64,000 nucleotides of DNA from Anabaena minutissima FACHB-250 (GTDB taxonomy: Bacteria > Cyanobacteriota > Cyanobacteriia > Cyanobacteriales > Nostocaceae): assembly GCF_014697125.1 (NCBI RefSeq), contig NZ_JACJRG010000008.1, forward strand, positions 124,001-188,000, in the 5' to 3' direction. Under the pieces are notes generated by a model. It saw only the letters and a list, made by a program, of their open reading frames with translations, was not told the origin of the DNA and ran no database searches. Shown here one piece after another: positions 22,803 through 31,441 of this stretch (position 1 is the stretch's first letter; every line of letters starts with the position of its first letter). Position numbers and translations under genes: made by a program.

Positions 22803-25095
22803 TAGACAAGGGGACTTCAGCAAAATACTGCTGCTGAAATTGTTCTTCGCTGATGGCGGCTAAAAACTGTGCAACTGCTACATCACCCTTGGTTTCGGAG
22901 ACAGTGCTGGGATTCCAACTAACTTGCAAATCACGGTCTTGTCTTGTGACAGTGAATCCCCAATATTTTAAAGCTTTAATTCCCAAAAATAAGGCGCGAT
23001 CGCTAATCTTTAGTTTCTCTAAAATTTGGACACGGGTAAATAGTTGATTTGTCCGGCTGAGGTATTTAGCAATACCAACTAAAGTTAGCCAAATTTCTGT
23101 TGGTGGTTGAGGATGAGGTTTAGACCAAGCGATCGCTAATTGTTGATTATTATATAGACATCGCCGCCACCAAGCGCGTAAATCATCCCAATGAGTAGGG
23201 CATTCTTCTAGGATGAGGGATTGGGGATTGGGGACTTGGGGGGGAATGGGGAGGTTGCGCCAATCTAGGATATGTGCAGAGTTTTGGGTGTTGAGTTCTG
23301 AATTTTCACTAGGACGAACGGCAATTAATCTGATTTCGTAGCGTTTTTTGTAGGTGTTGTAGTCTAATTCTGCAATGCAATCACACTTACCTAGGGGTAA
23401 TTCTTCTTTGTAGTGTCCCCACCAAATCCCAGGAAAGGGATTTTTGGTAGAATCATCGCGAATATTAAAATCAGTCTTAATGTACTGTACTTTTTTCCCT
23501 TGCCAATCTTGCTGATTACGATGCCAAGCATTTTCAAACCAGCAGTTTTGAATGAATAATTTGGGTACAGGGTTGCCCATCCCACAAGGTTCTAGCAGTT
23601 TCAGTTCTAAAAATAACTCTTTACCTAAATCGGCTACCGTGACTACTATATCTGCTTTGACTGTGGGAGTGAGGTTGATACCACCCAAAGATTGCCGCAA
23701 TTGTTGATTAATCGCATCCCTAAATAAAGGAATATTCTCTACTGGTAAACTCAACCCAGCCGCATAGGGATGTCCGCCAAAGCGATGCAACAAATAAGCT
23801 TGGTCTTTCACCAACTGGTATAAATCGACGGAGTTTACCGAACGGGCAGAACCTCTTGCTAGGGGAGTGGGGGTAGAATTTTCAGTAGTCCCTTCTGTAC
23901 TTAACAAAATAGTTGGGCGACCGGTTTCTTGGGCGACTTGTCCGGCGACTAAGCCTAAAACACCCGCCGGCCATTGGGGGTCTTCTAGGACAATGACGCT
24001 AGTGGTGGAGAGGTCTAACTGTGTGAGTTTTTGGGCTACTTGCGCTTGTACGTCTTTTTGTAGAGATTTGCGCCTAGTGTTGGCAAGTTCTGTAACTTCT
24101 GCTAATTCGTTGCAGTGTTTCACATCCCGACTGGTGAGTAATTCCACGCAGAAACTAGCATCGCCTTGGATGCGACTGACGGCGTTGATGCGGGGGCCTA
24201 AACCAAAGGAAATATCTGTGGGGCGATCGCCATTTTTCTGGCATAATTCCAATAATCGCCCTACTCCTGGTCTACGACGCATGGCTGGCGGTTGTTGCAA
24301 ATCAGCTTGCAGTCGTTGAATACCCAATTGTGCTAAATATCGACAATCGCCAGTTAACTGGACTAAATCGGCAATTAACCCGACTGCGACTAAATCTAAT
24401 AAATTCTCTAAGGGGTCTTGGGGAATACTAGGTAATTTTTGATAAAGGGCTTCAACTAACTTATAAGCCACCGCCACCCCAGACAAATGAAACAATTGAT
24501 GATCCTGCGGTAAATAACGAGGATTAATAATTGCTGTAACTGGTGGACGTTCTGCAGGTAAAGTATGGTGGTCTGTCACTATCACATCTATACCTAATTT
24601 TTGGGCATAGATAATTTCATCAATATTTGTACTGCCAGTATCGCAAGTAACTATTAATTTACAACCTTGTTTTGCTAAATTATTTATTCCTCGTTCATTT
24701 AAACCGTGGGATTCTTTTAAGCGATTGGGAATGTAATAAGTTAACTGTTGATGTTGAATGAAAAATTGTCCTAAACCATCCCACAGTACAGATGTAGAAG
24801 TGATACCATCCGCGTCAAAGTCTCCCCAAATGGCTATTTTTTCACCTGCATTGCGTGCCTGTTGCAAGCGTGCCATTGCTAGTTGCATTTCTTGCTCAAA
24901 CTCAAAGGGGCTAGCTGGTTGATATGTTTTATGGTTAATAAAAGCAGCTAATTGTAATTTATCTTTAATGCCACGCTGCCACAATAATTGAGCCGCAAAT
25001 AATCCCTTTGATGCAGGCGTATGCTGCTTTACTAATTGGATAAACCACTCTGGGGGTTGTTCAGGCGTTGTTAAAATCCACTGCATTAAATTCAT
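22771..25095 (-). CDS. recJ: Single-stranded-DNA-specific exonuclease RecJ
   Basis: The 774-residue product carries the DHH phosphoesterase motifs: WGDFDADGITSTSVLWDGL, VTCDTGSTN, VIVTDHHTLPAERPPVTAII and later GGHPYAAGLSLPVENI of the DHHA1 domain. An OB-fold region and a cyanobacterial C-terminal extension follow. RecJ degrades single strands 5'-to-3' in recombination and mismatch repair. Residues around 615-635 read PIPPQVPNPQSLILEECPTH; the matching DNA at about 23215-23255 is CCCCAAT-type STRR sequence inserted in frame. The adjoining stretch ENSELNTQNSAH also looks repeat-derived. The gene is followed (upstream on this strand) by the PD-(D/E)XK nuclease gene. Confidence 0.95.
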   Translation of the reverse strand: MNLMQWILTTPEQPPEWFIQLVKQHTPASKGLFAAQLLWQRGIKDKLQLAAFINHKTYQPASPFEFEQEMQLAMARLQQARNAGEKIAIWGDFDADGITSTSVLWDGLGQFFIQHQQLTYYIPNRLKESHGLNERGINNLAKQGCKLIVTCDTGSTNIDEIIYAQKLGIDVIVTDHHTLPAERPPVTAIINPRYLPQDHQLFHLSGVAVAYKLVEALYQKLPSIPQDPLENLLDLVAVGLIADLVQLTGDCRYLAQLGIQRLQADLQQPPAMRRRPGVGRLLELCQKNGDRPTDISFGLGPRINAVSRIQGDASFCVELLTSRDVKHCNELAEVTELANTRRKSLQKDVQAQVAQKLTQLDLSTTSVIVLEDPQWPAGVLGLVAGQVAQETGRPTILLSTEGTTENSTPTPLARGSARSVNSVDLYQLVKDQAYLLHRFGGHPYAAGLSLPVENIPLFRDAINQQLRQSLGGINLTPTVKADIVVTVADLGKELFLELKLLEPCGMGNPVPKLFIQNCWFENAWHRNQQDWQGKKVQYIKTDFNIRDDSTKNPFPGIWWGHYKEELPLGKCDCIAELDYNTYKKRYEIRLIAVRPSENSELNTQNSAHILDWRNLPIPPQVPNPQSLILEECPTHWDDLRAWWRRCLYNNQQLAIAWSKPHPQPPTEIWLTLVGIAKYLSRTNQLFTRVQILEKLKISDRALFLGIKALKYWGFTVTRQDRDLQVSWNPSTVSETKGDVAVAQFLAAISEEQFQQQYFAEVPLSTIVAMLNRLD
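23215..23255. repeat. In-frame STRR segment within recJ
   Basis: GGATTGGGGATTGGGGACTTG is followed by GGGGGGAATGGGGAGG. On the coding strand this is CCCCAAT repeated with variants, encoding the PNPQS and PIPP stretches in the RecJ linker between the OB region and the C-terminal extension. Confidence 0.65.
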
Positions 25096-25111
25096 TCAAA
25101 ATTAAAATCAA

Positions 25112-25140
25112 GTTCGTAGTAAGGACTTTAGTCCTTATTT
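25112..25140. repeat. Palindromic repeat, AAGGACTTTAGTCCTTA family (half copy)
   Basis: GTTCGTAGTAAGGACTTTAG followed by TCCTTATTT is one half of the element seen complete at 15390 and 55014. It lies in the 90-bp gap between recJ and the PD-(D/E)XK gene. Confidence 0.6.
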
Positions 25141-25185
25141 TTGTCTATAGCTTCTATCTGATAAATGATGATGCCCCATTCCCAA

Positions 25186-25989
25186 TTAAATTGATACTTC
25201 TTGAATATTAGCGAGATTTGGTAAAGAGTTTTGAGTATTTGCTTCTTCAGTAGTGGGAATACGATCGCACTTCATGGCAAACTGACAATAATCACAGGCT
25301 TTGTTTCCTACCAACACTTGGGGAAATGGCTGGTTTTGTTGATAAAGTGCTAACCAATTAGTTAATTTATTTAACAACTGATGAAGTTTTTTAGCTGTTT
25401 TTTCGTGTTCGCTAGTGCTGTAAGTAAATTTAAGATTTTGCGGTTTACCTTCAGACTGGATAAACCAATAGGTCATAGAAATATTTTCTGGCAAGTAGGT
25501 ACTAGTCTCCGCTAAGACGTACATATATAAGCGCGTTTGCCAATTTTGGGCTAACTTGCGTTTATCTGGAGGTTTGGGATAAGTTTTCCAATCTAAGATT
25601 TGGGCTTGTTGGGAATCGCCTATGAGTAAATCATAAATAACTGTCAGTAAATAATCTTGCACTTGCAGGGTGCGGTAATGTTCACTTTCACGGAAAGTTT
25701 GCTCATCCTTTGTAGGTTGAATAATCTCTGGTGCTGCATCCGCAAAAGCAGACATCCAACTTTGTAGTTTTATATCTGTTGCTAAAAGATGATGAATTGG
25801 TAAACCCATTTCTCGCTGCTGCATCAGCAAGTGAAAGCGACTACCTAAAGTCTGGCGTTCTTCCTGTTCAGGATCTAAAGGCGAGTTGAGTTGTTCTAAA
25901 TAAGTGTGCTGGAATTTACGCGGACAAGTCTCCAGTAAATTGAGATGTCCTTGAGACAGCCTTAATAGTTGAGTAGGAGTGATCAGCAT
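25186..25989 (-). CDS. PD-(D/E)XK nuclease with Fe-S cysteines (RecB/AddB/Cas4-like)
   Basis: The 267-residue product has the RecB-nuclease pattern: early SQGHLNLLETCPRKFQHTYL (Cys22), LGSRFHLLMQQREMG with the conserved His, YDLLIGDSQQAQILDWKTYP (Asp and DWK, metal site) and QTRLYMYVLA (the Q-x3-Y helix). The C-terminus has ACDYCQFAMKCDR (Cys232, 235, 241), so with Cys22 there are four ligands spaced like the 4Fe-4S site of AddB and Cas4. It probably binds and trims DNA ends. No CRISPR or helicase gene is near, but it sits next to recJ, which also suggests recombination or repair. Confidence 0.85.
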   Translation of the reverse strand: MLITPTQLLRLSQGHLNLLETCPRKFQHTYLEQLNSPLDPEQEERQTLGSRFHLLMQQREMGLPIHHLLATDIKLQSWMSAFADAAPEIIQPTKDEQTFRESEHYRTLQVQDYLLTVIYDLLIGDSQQAQILDWKTYPKPPDKRKLAQNWQTRLYMYVLAETSTYLPENISMTYWFIQSEGKPQNLKFTYSTSEHEKTAKKLHQLLNKLTNWLALYQQNQPFPQVLVGNKACDYCQFAMKCDRIPTTEEANTQNSLPNLANIQEVSI

Positions 25990-26037
25990 TCTCCTATTTT
26001 AGAAGCGATCGCCCAACTCTGCGCCCCCTGCAATGAG

Positions 26038-26087
26038 AAAAGGGGAAAGAATGAGTCTAACTTGTTCACTTCATCCTTTCCCCTTTT
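26038..26087. terminator. Bidirectional-looking terminator hairpin
   Basis: AAAAGGGGAAAG (26038-26049) pairs perfectly with CTTTCCCCTTTT (26076-26087), and inner bases (AATGAG with CTTCAT) lengthen the stem. The flanking A and T runs fit a factor-independent terminator for the leftward def operon. Confidence 0.75.
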
Positions 26088-26101
26088 TATGTACCTGATG
26101 C

Positions 26102-26305
26102 TTATTTAATGTTAGCCCGTGCATCCCTCACTGCGGCAACAAAAAATAATCCTGTCAGAGGAATACTCAAAGCTAAGATAATTGAAGTGATTTGGACACC
26201 TAAATCTGGCTGTCCCGAACTTAATTCAAACACTGAACCAACAGCCGCGATCGCTGTTACACAAGAGCTTCCTAGAAAAAAACCGCTTTTTGGAGTTAAA
26301 TACAC
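26102..26305 (-). CDS. Small two-helix membrane protein, unknown
   Basis: The 67-residue product has two hydrophobic segments, GFFLGSSCVTAIAAVGSVFEL and IILALSIPLTGLFFVAAV, and a charged end RDARANIK. It starts 12 bases after the def stop and ends just before a strong terminator, which makes it the second gene of a def operon. I recognise no functional family. Codon pattern, tight spacing and terminator support a real gene. Confidence 0.7.
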   Translation of the reverse strand: MYLTPKSGFFLGSSCVTAIAAVGSVFELSSGQPDLGVQITSIILALSIPLTGLFFVAAVRDARANIK

Positions 26306-26317
26306 TACTAGACCACC

Positions 26318-26881
26318 CTACGCTACTGGTTTGACTGCTTGATATGAGAAGCCATTTTTAGATAACTCCTGCGCCAAAGTCAAGGAGTTTTCCACACGAT
26401 CTACAAACACTACCCCATTGAGGTGATCCATTTCATGCTGAATGCAGCGTCCGAGTAAGTCAGTTGCTTTCAGGGTTTGGGGACGGCCATTTTCATCTTT
26501 ATAAGCCACTTCCACCACTTCGGGACGTTTTACATCCAGATATACGCCAGGAATGCTTAAACACCCTTCCTGAGCCATAGAAACGTCGCGGCTGACTTGT
26601 TTGATGGTGGGGTTAATCAATATCAGTGGTGGATTCTCAGGTTTATCGGGTTCGCAGTCGATAACTATAAGTTGTTTATGAACTCCTACTTGGGGTGCAG
26701 CCAAACCTATCCCATCACTGCTGTACATGGTTTGTAGCATTTCGCGTATAAGTTGACGAATTTCATCATCTATTTTGGTGATGCGTTTTGCAGGTTGACG
26801 CAAGACGCGATCGCCTAGATAGTGAAGTTGCAAAGGTGGGTTTTTTAACTTTTTTTTCTCAACAGCAATTTCAGAAGGCAT
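26318..26881 (-). CDS. def: Peptide deformylase
   Basis: The 187-residue product contains the three deformylase motifs: GIGLAAPQVGVHKQL (motif 1), QEGCLSIPGVYLDV (motif 2, metal Cys) and QHEMDHLNGVVFVDR (motif 3, HExxH metal site). It removes the formyl group from new N-terminal methionines and is essential in most bacteria. The N-terminal 15 residues (MPSEIAVEKKKLKNPPLQLH) are slightly longer than in many homologues, as common in cyanobacteria. It is likely transcribed with the small membrane protein downstream. Confidence 0.97.
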   Translation of the reverse strand: MPSEIAVEKKKLKNPPLQLHYLGDRVLRQPAKRITKIDDEIRQLIREMLQTMYSSDGIGLAAPQVGVHKQLIVIDCEPDKPENPPLILINPTIKQVSRDVSMAQEGCLSIPGVYLDVKRPEVVEVAYKDENGRPQTLKATDLLGRCIQHEMDHLNGVVFVDRVENSLTLAQELSKNGFSYQAVKPVA

Positions 26882-26934
26882 GACTCTCGATGGCTAGATT
26901 GTGAAAATTCCTATTAATTTAATTCTATCAATAG

Positions 26935-26960
26935 GCTGGGGATTGGGAATTGGGGATTGG
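26935..26960. repeat. Short GGGGATT STRR-like cluster
   Basis: GGCTGGGGATTGGGAATTGG is followed by GGATTGG: three imperfect heptamers between def and ftsX. Confidence 0.55.
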
Positions 26961-27052
26961 TTGTTGACTTCAGCAATCAGCACTTTCATTTTGAATTTTG
27001 TACACCTGCGGAGAACCCGTAGGATATTTTGAACTCACCAAAGGGGTGATCT

Positions 27053-27955
27053 ATGTTTAAATTTCTTACAAAACTTGACTATCTACTAAAAGAAACTTTC
27101 CTGGGGTTGCTGCGCGGTGGTTGGATGAATTGGGCGGCTGTTAGTACGGTGACTGTATTATTATTTTTGTTTGGTTTGAGTTTGCAGACTTCTTGGCAAG
27201 TGGAAAAACTCCTCAACCAATTCGGTAGTCAGCTAGAGGTATCAGTTTATCTGGATTCTGGTACACGCGCTCGAACTATTGAAACACTGGTGGTGCAAAT
27301 GCCAGATGTGGTAAATGTGCAAACTATTACTAAAGAGCAAGCTTGGACTAAGTTAGTTAAGGAAATGGGAATTTCTGATATTGATGGTGCGACGCAACAA
27401 CTAGGAGAAAATCCTTTGGTTGATGAGATGAAGGTGAAAGCACGTAACCCTCAAGTTGTCCCTAATTTAGCTACGCAACTGGCTAAGTTACAGGGAGTGG
27501 AGACGGTGCAGTATATCGATGAGGCGGTGAAACGCATTGCACAGTTACACCGGGGGTTAAATTTGGTGACATTGACAATTACAAGTATTTTGACATTAAC
27601 TGCGATCGCTGTCACCACTACTACCATCCGTCTGATTGTGTTAGCGCGTCGCCAGGAAATTGAAATTATGCAGCTAGTGGGTGCAACTGCGGCGTGGATT
27701 TACCTACCATTTATTTTACAAGGAATTGCCTTTGGTTTAGTTGGTGGTGCGATCGCTTGGAGTTTCATTTCTGTTATCCAACAGTTCATCAGTCAGTTAC
27801 TCACCAATCAACCAGAATTTATTCAATTTATTACCAACGGGTTACAACTTACTCCTGCACAAATTTTACTCTTACCCTTAACTCTGTTAGGTTTTGGTGC
27901 AGTTGTGGGATTAATTGGCAGTTTATTTGCTGTCAGACGTTTTGCTAAAAGTTAA
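27053..27955 (+). CDS. ftsX: Cell division protein FtsX
   Basis: The 300-residue product starts after the strong site AAAGGGGTGATCT. It has the FtsX layout: an N-terminal cytoplasmic stretch, a membrane helix (AAVSTVTVLLFLFGLSL), an extracytoplasmic loop of about 110 residues (QLEVSVYLDSGTRARTIETL...NPLVDEMKVKARNPQ), and three more helices around 175-300 (LILARRQEIEIMQLVGAT-type loop, here LVLARRQ... read as IVLARRQEIEIMQLVGATAA). FtsX with the ATPase FtsE controls peptidoglycan hydrolases at the division site. FtsE is not encoded next to it. Confidence 0.93.
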   Translation: MFKFLTKLDYLLKETFLGLLRGGWMNWAAVSTVTVLLFLFGLSLQTSWQVEKLLNQFGSQLEVSVYLDSGTRARTIETLVVQMPDVVNVQTITKEQAWTKLVKEMGISDIDGATQQLGENPLVDEMKVKARNPQVVPNLATQLAKLQGVETVQYIDEAVKRIAQLHRGLNLVTLTITSILTLTAIAVTTTTIRLIVLARRQEIEIMQLVGATAAWIYLPFILQGIAFGLVGGAIAWSFISVIQQFISQLLTNQPEFIQFITNGLQLTPAQILLLPLTLLGFGAVVGLIGSLFAVRRFAKS

Positions 27956-28001
27956 GAAACTGTACTTACTCTTTATTTTTGTCAAAAATCATACTAAATC
28001 T

Positions 28002-29927
28002 CTATACTACGACGCGAAACCCAATACAATTACTACGGTAATTTGGTACACCACTACCACGATAGCTACTCCGAGATAAAGCTGGTGCATATAGCCAAGA
28101 ACCACCACGCAATAACCTAAAACTTTGATTTCCAGCAGTTAGCCAAGCACTACCATCCGTAGGTGCGCCTTGGTAATTCTTATGTAAGTAATCTTGACAC
28201 CACTCATAAACATTACCGTGCATATCATATAAACCAAAAGTATTGGGGGGAAAACTATTGACTGGTGTTGTCTGTTGGCGAAATCTACCTTTGGGCGCAA
28301 AAGCATACGTCTCAATTCCTTTATAGTTAGCTAAGTCAGTGGTAATTGTTTCACCAAAGTGAAAGGGTGTAGTAGTTCCTGCACGACACGCATATTCCCA
28401 TTCTGCTTCGCTAGGTAAACGATATTTGCGTCCTATCTTTTGTGATAACCTGGCACAAAATTCTTGTGCATCTTGCCAAGATACAGTTTCTATCGGTCTA
28501 TCTGCACCTTTAAATGTTGATGGTTGAGGATTCAAGGATTGTTTTACTTGAGGCAAAGCTGCTACAGCTTGCCATTGTGCTTGAGTTATGGGAAACTTAC
28601 CCATCAAAAAAGGTTGGATAGTAACTTGGTGCTGTGGATGCTCGTTATTATCTGCTTTATCGTGTGGCGAACCCATCAGAAAACTACCGCCAGGAATCGA
28701 CACCATTTCTAAAATGATGCCATTACCTAAATCTTCTAAAAAAAAGTTTGCACTTTGAGATTGACGGCTAATTTCTTTTCCTCTTTCATCCACTGTAAAT
28801 ACATCAAATTTAAATATTTTTAGAGGTAACCCGTTATTTGTTCGACTTGATTGAACAGGTGTTGATGGCTGTTGAGATACAGGTTTCACAGGGGGTGATA
28901 GTGGTTTAGGTACAGGTTTGACAGGTATTAATTGCTGTTGAGATAAAGGATTTACAGAGGGCGATGGTGGTTGAGGAACTGATAAAATAGTGGGTGCAAC
29001 TTGAGTTGGATAATTATTCAAATCTTGTAAAACTTCTGCTGCTGATTGATATCTTTCTCTAGGTAAATGTTTGAGTAATTTATCTAAAATTTGCCCTAAA
29101 TTATCACTAACACTAATGCCTTTTTCTTGTGAAATATCTCGCCACAACCACTGAGCATTATAGGCATCATAAAGACGATCAAATAAATTACCAGAGGCAT
29201 CTTGTCCAGCTAAACATTGAGTTAACAGCCGCGCACAAGTTGCACCCAAGGCATATAAATCACTAGCCGGAGATGCAAAACCTGACATTTGTTCACTCGG
29301 TGCATAACCAACGGTAAAAATTCCTGTGGCTTGTCTGGCTAGACTCGTTTGGGTGACTTGTTTTGCTCCACCAAAGTCAATTAACACCAGTTTGCCATCA
29401 CTCTGGCGGTGCATGATATTTTCTGGTTTAATATCTCGGTGGATGACATTGCGATCGTGGATAAATTGCATAACTGGTAATAAATCAGCAAGAACTTGGC
29501 GAATATTTTCTTCTGTAAAAGTTTGTTGTCGCAGTTCTGCTAATAAAGTCTGTCCTTGGATAAATTCTTGGACTAAATACAAGCTTGAACCTTGTTCAAA
29601 ATAAGCCATGAGTCTGGGAATTTGGGAGTGATTTTCTCCCAGTTCATACAGGCGTTTTGCTTCTTGTTTGAATAATTCTGCTGCTTTGGCGAGTGCAGCA
29701 GTCCCTTGAACTTGGGGAAAAAATTGTTTGATGACACAAGGATCATCAAATCTAGTTATGTCTTGGGCTGCGTAAGTTTTGCCAAATCCGCCTTCTCCTA
29801 GTAGGTTTAAAACACGGTAGCGGTTGACGAGTAGGTTGCTGAAGTTGCTGTGTCCGCAAGTCAGGCAAAATTTATTACCGTCTGGGTTGAAGGGGTTAGA
29901 GCAATTAAGATTTTGGCAGATTTGCAT
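28002..29927 (-). CDS. Ser/Thr protein kinase fused to a formylglycine-generating-enzyme-like domain
   Basis: The 641-residue product begins with a zinc ribbon (Cys4, Cys9, Cys21, Cys24). The kinase domain covers about 35-305: LLGEGGFGKTYAAQD, VIHRDIKPENIM and LIDFGGAKQ, all catalytic residues intact. A Pro-rich linker (PPSPSVNPLSQQ) follows. The C-terminal FGE-sulfatase (SUMF1-like) domain from about 405 has IPGGSFLMGSPHDK, RLPSEAEWEYACRAGT, YDMHGNVYEWCQD and SFRLLRGGSW. Such kinase-FGE fusions occur in cyanobacteria; the FGE-like part is more often a binding or unknown-substrate module than a sulfatase activator. No sulfatase lies near. Convergent with ftsX, 46 bp away. Confidence 0.9.
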   Translation of the reverse strand: MQICQNLNCSNPFNPDGNKFCLTCGHSNFSNLLVNRYRVLNLLGEGGFGKTYAAQDITRFDDPCVIKQFFPQVQGTAALAKAAELFKQEAKRLYELGENHSQIPRLMAYFEQGSSLYLVQEFIQGQTLLAELRQQTFTEENIRQVLADLLPVMQFIHDRNVIHRDIKPENIMHRQSDGKLVLIDFGGAKQVTQTSLARQATGIFTVGYAPSEQMSGFASPASDLYALGATCARLLTQCLAGQDASGNLFDRLYDAYNAQWLWRDISQEKGISVSDNLGQILDKLLKHLPRERYQSAAEVLQDLNNYPTQVAPTILSVPQPPSPSVNPLSQQQLIPVKPVPKPLSPPVKPVSQQPSTPVQSSRTNNGLPLKIFKFDVFTVDERGKEISRQSQSANFFLEDLGNGIILEMVSIPGGSFLMGSPHDKADNNEHPQHQVTIQPFLMGKFPITQAQWQAVAALPQVKQSLNPQPSTFKGADRPIETVSWQDAQEFCARLSQKIGRKYRLPSEAEWEYACRAGTTTPFHFGETITTDLANYKGIETYAFAPKGRFRQQTTPVNSFPPNTFGLYDMHGNVYEWCQDYLHKNYQGAPTDGSAWLTAGNQSFRLLRGGSWLYAPALSRSSYRGSGVPNYRSNCIGFRVVV

Positions 29928-30235
29928 AACTTAGAGTTACAGCAAGTTTATTGTGAATAGTATACTAATTTCCCTGCCAAACTTAAGTGTGTCATTAGGA
30001 AATCGGGACTAAAGTCCTAACTACGAAGCAATAAGTCAGGACTTACGCATTGACAAATTAAACAAAAAATGCAGTAGGACGAATTGGTCACATCTCGGCT
30101 CAATACCAAGTTTGGATAAACCTAATATAAATTTTTGGGAAAATGTCTCGAATCAATGACTTTGCATAAAAGTCTCATGTAACATCATAAATTAAGTATA
30201 ATCACTGTATGGTCATTGACCCATACCCATAAAAC
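29928..30235. other. Divergent intergenic region
   Basis: This is the upstream region of both the kinase-FGE gene and the PEP-CTERM gene. It holds a half copy of the AAGGACTTTAGTCCTTA-type palindrome at 30005-30028 (GGGACTAAAGTCCTAACTAC), and nothing else I recognise. Confidence 0.55.
30005..30028. repeat. Palindromic repeat, AAGGACTTTAGTCCTTA family (half copy)
   Basis: GGGACTAAAGTCCTAACTAC followed by GAAG keeps the GGACTAAAGTCC core palindrome and the CTACGAA flank of the family, in the divergent kinase-FGE/PEP-CTERM gap. Confidence 0.55.
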
Positions 30236-30973
30236 ATGAAGAAAACAAGCTTTTTTGGTTTTCAAGTTTTTACATTGGGTTTAGCTAGTGTGGCAATTTC
30301 TGCAATTTCTGCCCATAGTGCTACAGCCGCAACAATTAATCTTACATTCACGAAACTATCAGGTTTAACTGGCGGCACTCCACAGGGAACAGCTGTTTTC
30401 CGTGCTGATTTATCTGATCTAGGCTTCGACATCAGTTCTATAACAATTGCTGATAGCAATAGTGCTAGTGGGGGGTCAGGTAGCGAATTTAGTGGTTTTG
30501 ATTTAGATGGAATCAAGCTCAGTAACACCTTAATTACTGATGCCTCGCTCATCAACACTTTGCCCAGTTTGAGTGTGTTCAATTTTAGTCCATCTGGAAC
30601 AATTTTTACACCTGGAACTCAAAGACCTCCAGTTGCTCCCACACTATTTGGTACTAGTGGAGGTACAATCGACAACACTATTGCTACATTAGGTGATTTT
30701 GACGGTAATTCTACAACTGGTGCTTCAGCAGCAGGCTTCGCTAGTTTAGGTGATGGTGGTAAAGTTGGATTTAACCTGACCAGTCTCGTTTCTACAACTG
30801 GGCTGCTATACCTTTACATTGGAGAAGTTGGTGACAATGGTGAAGTCGCAGACGGTCAAATAACAGTCTCCAGCAATCCTATAAGTGTTCCAGAGCCTTC
30901 TAGTTTAGCAGCTTTATCTTTGATGAGTATTGGGTTGACAGCACTTCGTAGAAAGAAAATGAATGCTGTGTAA
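30236..30973 (+). CDS. PEP-CTERM exported protein, function unknown
   Basis: The 245-residue product has a signal peptide (MKKTSFFGFQVFTLGLASVA through HSATAA) and ends in a standard PEP-CTERM tail: VPEPSSLAALSLMSIGLTAL then RRKKMNAV. The mature part is rich in Gly, Ser, Thr and Asp (SNSASGGSGSEFSGFDLDGI), typical of beta-rich surface proteins, and has no cysteine. It is expected to be sorted by an exosortase encoded elsewhere. A strong terminator hairpin follows its stop, so it is a single-gene transcript. Confidence 0.85.
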   Translation: MKKTSFFGFQVFTLGLASVAISAISAHSATAATINLTFTKLSGLTGGTPQGTAVFRADLSDLGFDISSITIADSNSASGGSGSEFSGFDLDGIKLSNTLITDASLINTLPSLSVFNFSPSGTIFTPGTQRPPVAPTLFGTSGGTIDNTIATLGDFDGNSTTGASAAGFASLGDGGKVGFNLTSLVSTTGLLYLYIGEVGDNGEVADGQITVSSNPISVPEPSSLAALSLMSIGLTALRRKKMNAV

Positions 30974-30998
30974 TTTGGAGTTGAATGATATATTCGGT

Positions 30999-31041
30999 AA
31001 AAAATATAACATAGGTGCAATGTACCTATGTTATATTTTTT
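30999..31041 (+). terminator. Strong factor-independent terminator
   Basis: AAAAAATATAACATAGGT (30999-31016) is the reverse complement of ACCTATGTTATATTTTTT (31024-31041), an 18-bp perfect stem with a 7-base loop and a T-run. It lies 25 bases after the PEP-CTERM stop. Confidence 0.85.
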
Positions 31042-31076
31042 TACTGGATATTGCTAGTAGGGGTAGATATGGGTAT

Positions 31077-31120
31077 CAGTTAGGTTGAGGGGAAGAGAAT
31101 ACTTTCCCTCAACCTAACTG
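31077..31120. repeat. Perfect inverted repeat (15-bp stem)
   Basis: CAGTTAGGTTGAGGG (31077-31091) pairs with CCCTCAACCTAACTG (31106-31120). Three further inner pairs can form (GAA with TTT, one of them G-U). Confidence 0.7.
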
Positions 31121-31175
31121 TAGCTGAAGCTGGCGCAGCTTCATGGATTTGTAGAAAGCATTCATGAGCAGATTC

Positions 31176-31207
31176 CTACCTCTGCAAATGTCTCATTGCA
31201 GAGGTAG
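31176..31207. repeat. Perfect inverted repeat (12-bp stem)
   Basis: CTACCTCTGCAA (31176-31187) pairs with TTGCAGAGGTAG (31196-31207) across an 8-base loop. No T-run follows. Confidence 0.65.
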
Positions 31208-31441
31208 AAGCAATTTTAATTGCCGATTACACTTTTTTCTAAAAAGGTATAATCTCTAGAATGTATTAAAAATGACGGTTGACTAAGAAGCAATCTCTGA
31301 TTTCCTGAAAGTGCTTAGGTCATGTAAGTATATTTTCTAAACCATACTGGAAGATTGATTTTTCCTACGTTAACGTATATATTGCTTCCCATCTTTTGCC
31401 GCTAAAGTCTTTATCTCACAATGCGGTTTGATATTTTTACT

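Larger units (their letters stand above)
30974..31441. other. Non-coding region with three strong hairpins
   Basis: Three separate stems lie at 30999-31041, 31077-31120 and 31176-31207. The first is the terminator of the PEP-CTERM gene. The others have no upstream gene to terminate and could belong to a small RNA. The remaining part leads into rnhA. Confidence 0.55.

Noticed and set aside
25186..25989. Calling the Fe-S nuclease Cas4
   Set aside because: There is no CRISPR array or cas gene in the window; the cysteine pattern also fits AddB-like nucleases.
26109..26342. Plus-strand frame of 77 codons
   Set aside because: It is antisense to the small membrane protein and def, with no supporting motif.
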